DNA from: Nymphaea colorata
Taxonomy: Eukaryota > Streptophyta > Magnoliopsida > Nymphaeales > Nymphaeaceae
Direction of reading: 5' to 3'
Length of the DNA stretch: 64,000 nucleotides
Assembly: GCF_008831285.2 (NCBI RefSeq)
Contig: NC_045138.2
Location: 32,955,934 to 33,019,933 of the forward strand
The stretch's first letter is position 1. Each line of letters starts with the position of its first letter. The position numbers and the translations under genes were made by a program. This document shows positions 59,301-64,000 of this stretch, one piece after another. A model generated the notes under the pieces. It did no database searches. It had not been told where the DNA came from and was given only the letters and a program-made list of their open reading frames with translations.

Positions 59301-60969
59301 AGGTTTTCATCCTATATAAAACTTCGAAAAATTATGTTTTCGTTTCTTTTAAAATTTGAAAATTAGGCAACAAATTGTAGTTGGATGTTGGTGGACGAGA
59401 TACGTTGCTAGAAGGGGTAAGAGATGAGATTCGTGAGAATACCTTGGGGACTTTGACTGTTGGATATTAAAAACTTTGGCAAAACTTTTGAGGTGGTATT
59501 ACCATTCATATTAAGAAATGTTTAAGCACCATATCAATTGCAATCCCTACGGACGATAACAATGTCATGCAATGGGAACTGAATTATAACAAGTGCCAAT
59601 AATGGTGAGATAGTTTAGACGCAGGAGATGCCCTTACTCCTCTTTTATTCACGAATTAGAAGCATGGTTTGCCTGCAGCTTTAAATACGGAGCAGATGAA
59701 TAAATGGAGATTAACCTTTCATCGTCATCTGGAGTATTTGGAGCACTCGGAATAGATGCAAGTTTGAGACAGAAATTCAGGCTTAAAAAAGAGGTCAGAG
59801 AATTTGTGAAGATGCAGAGAGCATTATATCTCTACCAGTCCGCCATAATACTAGGAAGAAATAGAGGTCAGGGTCTGGCTAAAGTTTTGGGGTTACTGTT
59901 GGAACATGGCCGGTCCTGAATGGAGATCACCTTTGCATTCAGATTGTTTCTTCGAAAGCTAAGAACAGGTGGGCGGTAGCTTATGGTTTGAAATGGGGTA
60001 GGGAATGGAAAATGACCTCGAAGCTTCTGCACTTGGATTTGAAACTCAGGCTTTCCCATAAAATGTCATCTTAGAGTAGATTTTGCATCAGCTGAGCAAA
60101 CGAGAATGAAGAAGTGGTTGTCCTTGTGTCAAAATAGCTCTTTTTGGAGCAGTTGGGCGATAGTAATGTATTGTGTCACTATTCCTGAATCGGTCCCCAA
60201 AAAATAAGGCTTTTTCCACGCATTTGTTCATGCATTTTGACAACACAGTCAATATCAATGTTGCAAGGTAGCACATTAGAGGGAAGGCCACAAACGTCAA
60301 TGCCGCCGTGACCGCCATGTAAAGTAATAAGGATATCAGTGACGTTTTGGCCTCGCACGATTGAAGAGTTATCCATTTCTCATATTGAATCGTGGCATCT
60401 TTGTAGTGCCTTTTGTTGGCACCGAACAGACCTGCATTATTATCAAATATTGAAAATCTCAACGAAATTGAAATTTGCAAATGGGAAGGAATCCTTCTGC
60501 GCAGCGTTGGACTGCCTTAGCTGCGTTGGCCAAGGCATATTTTATGAGGAAGATAAAACATAATTAAGGAGCCAATAGGGTGCTTCACTGCTTGATTTCA
60601 GTCATGTATCCAGCCATTTGCTGTAGGTTAGGTGAGAAATAAAAATGCGATGGATAGAACACACTGCATCGGTCAATTGAAGGACCGTGAGCTTTTCTTT
60701 TTTCTTTTTTATTAAGTGAGGATGTTTGATTTGGGGGAATCAGCCATTTTTTTGCCACAATCAAGTAAAATGTGGCCTTTCAACTATATCATTGATGTCT
60801 CCATAACATTTTAGTTTGAAACTTGGGATCCTTTGACGCAAAACATCATCTGATTGTCTGATGGACAAAAGGGTTGTGCCAATATGCAGCGAAGCATATA
60901 TGTAGAGAGAGACTGATTTCGAAAAGTAAGAAAAAGGGAGACGGAAGGGCTGCCGGAGCAGCCCCTTCT
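59301..60969. other. Region without a supported gene
   Basis: No family resemblance. The minus-strand frames at 60088-60480 and 60179-60376 overlap in different phases. They contain Leu-rich or Gly/His-rich stretches but no domain I know. Confidence 0.35.
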
Positions 60970-61116
60970 TAGCCAATGCAACATTAGAAATGGGCTGCAC
61001 GAGCAGCAAAACAGGGAGAGGCGCAGCCTTCGGTGCAGAGAGAGAGAGAGAGAGAGAGCAACACTAGAAATGGGCTGCACCAGCAGCAAAACAGGAAGAG
61101 GCGCAGCCTTCGCTGC

Positions 61117-61152
<36 letters not shown>
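60970..61152. repeat. Two-copy tandem repeat with (GA)n microsatellites
   Basis: A unit of about 82-90 bp beginning GCAACA(C/T)TAGAAATGGGCTGCAC, running through GAGGCGCAGCCTTCG and ending in a GA run, occurs twice (GA runs at about 61037-61058 and 61119-61152). Confidence 0.9.
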
Positions 61153-63524
61153 GATAAAATGAAAATATATATAATAAAATTTGGAGACAATAAGTCCCCT
61201 AAATACAAAAACAAACCGCAAAAACAAAAACAAGAGGACGAAATATACAATACAATGCACAGTAAAAGAAGAGAGGTGGGGAGAGAGAGGAAAGACGGAG
61301 CGGCACAGTCACCCAACCGCAGTTGGACAGCGGTGTCTTAACCGAATGGCAAACTGGACATTTCCCTGCACATGACGAGACACATAATCCGGCGAAAAGA
61401 ATGTGTCCCTAAAGACCCTGTTGTTGTGCTCCTCCTAAATGTGCCACCAAACTGAAATAAGCCACGACCTCAGGAAACAGATAGGTGGGGTGAAGGAAAA
61501 AAGAAGAAAAGAAGACGAATGGATGGTGGGTTTGAAAGGCTACTAATTAAAGAATGCCAAGTAGAAGCAAGGACACTAGAAAAGAAAATGGAAAGAAAGA
61601 ATGCGGTGGTTGCTCACATCCAAAGTTTTATTTCTAGTTAAATTGTTGTAAGGTCCTAAAAGTGCTACATCTAGTTTGAGGATTCTATCCTTTTCTATTT
61701 TACTATAGTGGAGAGTACACTTAATTTGGTGGGTTCTGACATATACTTGTCAATTATATATTGAGATCCGTATCATATGCAGCTTTAACCTTATACACAT
61801 GTACTTGAAGTAAATTAATTCGAGTTCAAACGAATTGAAATGCATTTTCTTCAAAATGCTCAAATGCACGAATTGGATTCATGATCATGGCCAATTCGCC
61901 ATAGACCTGCAACGTTAATTTTAATAATCTAAATGAATGGGATGGATTCATAACGGTTATAAAATTTATTATTTCCTCCTAAAAGTGTGGCATTTTTCTT
62001 GTGAAATCATAGACGTATAAATCAAAATTGAGCCAGGAAGACTTTAATAATTCTTAGAAGACAAACAAGCTCCCAAACACAGGGACAATTTTTCCACCAA
62101 ATTTGGGTGCAAAAAGGAAAGTGATCGTTGTGTCTTTTGTTTGCAATAAGTACGGACTATCTGGAAGATACAATGGTTTTCCACAATATCAATCAAACAA
62201 CCTAGGGTTGTGAATATCCGACATATAGGATTTTTACGTTAAAGAAACATAGATCTGATTTTTTAACCAATTCAGATCCGATATGCAACTGTGAAGTGCA
62301 TAAAGAAAAGCATGCCTATAGCGGTGAGATTGTTCACCGATATTTACCGCCCAACCTCTTGCAGTGAAATTGTGCTGCTTAAAATCACCGGTGTAGATAT
62401 ACATTTAACCCGGTATACTTCAATAATAAGGAAAAAAAAAACAATTCATTTAACACGGTATCCAAAATTAGTGATACCAAAAGCTACTCCCCATCCTTTT
62501 CTAGTACAATCAGCTCCTGCAAATGAAATCACACAAGAAAAGCCAAAATAAAGCACCGCTCACTCCGACCTCCATACTGCTTGATCAACCACATAATACA
62601 AATGGAATTCCCATTTTAACTGCTTTATCATCATGTATGACTGTTCCTGCAGATGGGAGAAAACATTATTAGCTCATCAGTTTGAGCAACACTAAAGAGT
62701 CAGTGCCTTCACTAAAACAACGTTGTCCTGAAAACATACATAAAATGTTTAGAAAAAGATCATACATGAGAATATGAACAATTGCCATACAACAGCAAAG
62801 AACCTCAGTCTACCGAGTGAGTCAGTGAGAGCAGTTTTCTTTTGGGCATTTGGAACCAAAGCATCAGATTGAGACGGTGCAGCGTTTTTGAACTTAACCT
62901 ACCCAGATACACTTTCATGCAAACTATAGTTTGTAGGGGACTCCAAAAAATCCCAAAATTTTGAGCGCTGCATACCTTTATATAGAACTGGCCATCTCGT
63001 GTTATATAGGAACTGGTGAGAGTCAACCTACTACCTTAGGGTGAAATACCTCTGCAAAAAGCCGTTCGTTCTCTGTTTAGCACAAAGGTTTCTTAAATGT
63101 AACAGACAAAAGCTTGAATATAACCAGAAAATCATTAGGCTTAAAAATAAGGCAGTCGTTTTCTACCCAAACATGAAACCCACTGCATTCAGAAGTTGGG
63201 GCACAGAATCCCACACCAACCAGAGTCTTTCATTATCATGCAAGTTCAAGAAATTGAAGGGCCAAGACGAAGCATGAAATGATAGCAACAATACTAGACA
63301 AACATAATCAATAAGACAATAAGCAGTACGTAAACCAAGCAATCCAACACATAGAATTTGTAGGAAATTCCCATGATGAGGACAATATCAAAGACAGACT
63401 CTGCAATTCCCTCCATTTTGAAGTGAATTGCCCACCACATTTGCTACTTTAACTTTGACAAAATGCTCCTCTCATTATCATCAGTTGCGCTTTTATCACA
63501 CAAAAGCCTCGTTGCCAGATTCTT
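61153..63524. other. AT-rich intergenic region without a supported gene
   Basis: About 2.4 kb; only short, unrecognisable open frames (for example 62291-62551, 62805-63026, 63041-63277). Confidence 0.4.
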
Positions 63525-63770
63525 TCAAAGGTCATAAGACAAGAATCAGAGGTTCGCGGCGATGGCGGCGCTGCCTGATCCCGTATCCTGCTGAGTGAAA
63601 TCTGAGCCGTGGAGGAACTCGATGCGAGGTGGGTTGCGGGGCCGTAGGGCGTCCCAACCCCAACACGGCGGGGACCAAGAGTGGCGAGGTGGGATCGCCG
63701 GCATGCGTCCGCCCATGCATTTAGGAATTGAGAATTCTCAATGCTGGAATTCTTCAGTTGTCAAGTTCCA
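63525..63770 (-). pseudogene. BAHD acyltransferase exon 2 fragment
   Basis: Minus-strand sequence matches exon 2 around FLNAWADACR, DPTSPLLVP, a frameshifted CWGRE region, NPPRIEF and the following Gly/Ala-rich linker. Shared runs include CATGCATTTAGGAATTGAGA and CCCCAACACGGCGGG. It is truncated on both sides and frameshifted. Beyond it, 63748-63780 repeats a segment seen near 49818. Confidence 0.82.
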
Positions 63771-64000
63771 TGTTTCACTGACATCGCTTTTGCTGTCAGT
63801 TAAATTTAAATTTACCAGAATCATGAGATGGTGTCGCTCTGCCTTTTATTTTCTTTAACTCAACTCACCCCGGATAGCGCATCTCCCCTAGAAATGCCAA
63901 TGTCAAACTATTTACTCTTATGAGTTTGCTGTGAGTGAAAAAATCGTTCGATTTCTTGGGCTGCCCAATCAATCACTTTTCAACTCGGTTCCATCTACAG
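63771..64000. other. Terminal stretch with no feature
   Basis: AT-rich; I see nothing supportable up to the end of the window. Confidence 0.4.

Noticed and set aside
60088-60480. 130-codon minus frame with hydrophobic stretches
   Set aside because: No recognisable domain and overlapping frames in other phases; no promoter or splice evidence.
1-64000. CRISPR arrays, rRNA genes, tRNA genes and bacterial-type operons
   Set aside because: No repeat-spacer pattern, rRNA core sequence or convincing tRNA A/B-box pair was seen, and gene structure is clearly eukaryotic. A tRNA scan would be decisive for small RNAs I may have missed.

Overview
This is nuclear DNA from a flowering plant. It holds split genes with GT/AG introns and plant-specific families: a TIR1/AFB auxin receptor, a plant LC8 dynein light chain, Mediator subunit MED18, an STP monosaccharide transporter and a BAHD acyltransferase. 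It also has AT-rich intergenic DNA, terminal-inverted-repeat elements and a Ty1/copia retrotransposon. I cannot place the lineage more precisely from the sequence.

Layout. 1-2945: 3' part of an AFB2-type auxin receptor F-box gene (+); the window opens inside its first intron. 4094-4542: LC8 dynein light chain (-), convergent with it. 6965-8584: MED18 (-), five coding exons rebuilt here from splice signals. 9946-12411: a non-autonomous PIF/Harbinger-like element with TTA target duplications. 13516-13767: a short palindrome-rich MITE. 16399-18198: an intronless armadillo-repeat protein (+). 24981-25870: diverged, dimer-organised tandem repeats. 26428-28341: an intronless, basic, repeat-bearing protein of unknown function (-) with mitosis-type (MSA) promoter elements. 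34480-38031: an intact four-exon STP hexose/H+ symporter (+).

38-64 kb is a graveyard of local duplications. Broken pieces of three gene families are scattered in both orientations: the STP transporter, an ATL-type RING-H2 ubiquitin ligase, and a BAHD acyltransferase. A young but multiply defective copia element (44151-49149) sits among them, and a MITE splits one BAHD fragment. One near-complete BAHD gene remains (52946-55752, -). It has a one-base deficit in a G run at the start of exon 2, where an alternative splice acceptor exactly restores the frame.

The housekeeping genes in the first 38 kb share no obvious pathway; each looks like an independent unit with its own promoter. I found no CRISPR array, rRNA gene or convincing tRNA gene. 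I see no wholly new biological system. The strongest leads are the mitosis-linked repeat protein, the BAHD frameshift with its possible splice rescue, and the chimeric fragment cluster.
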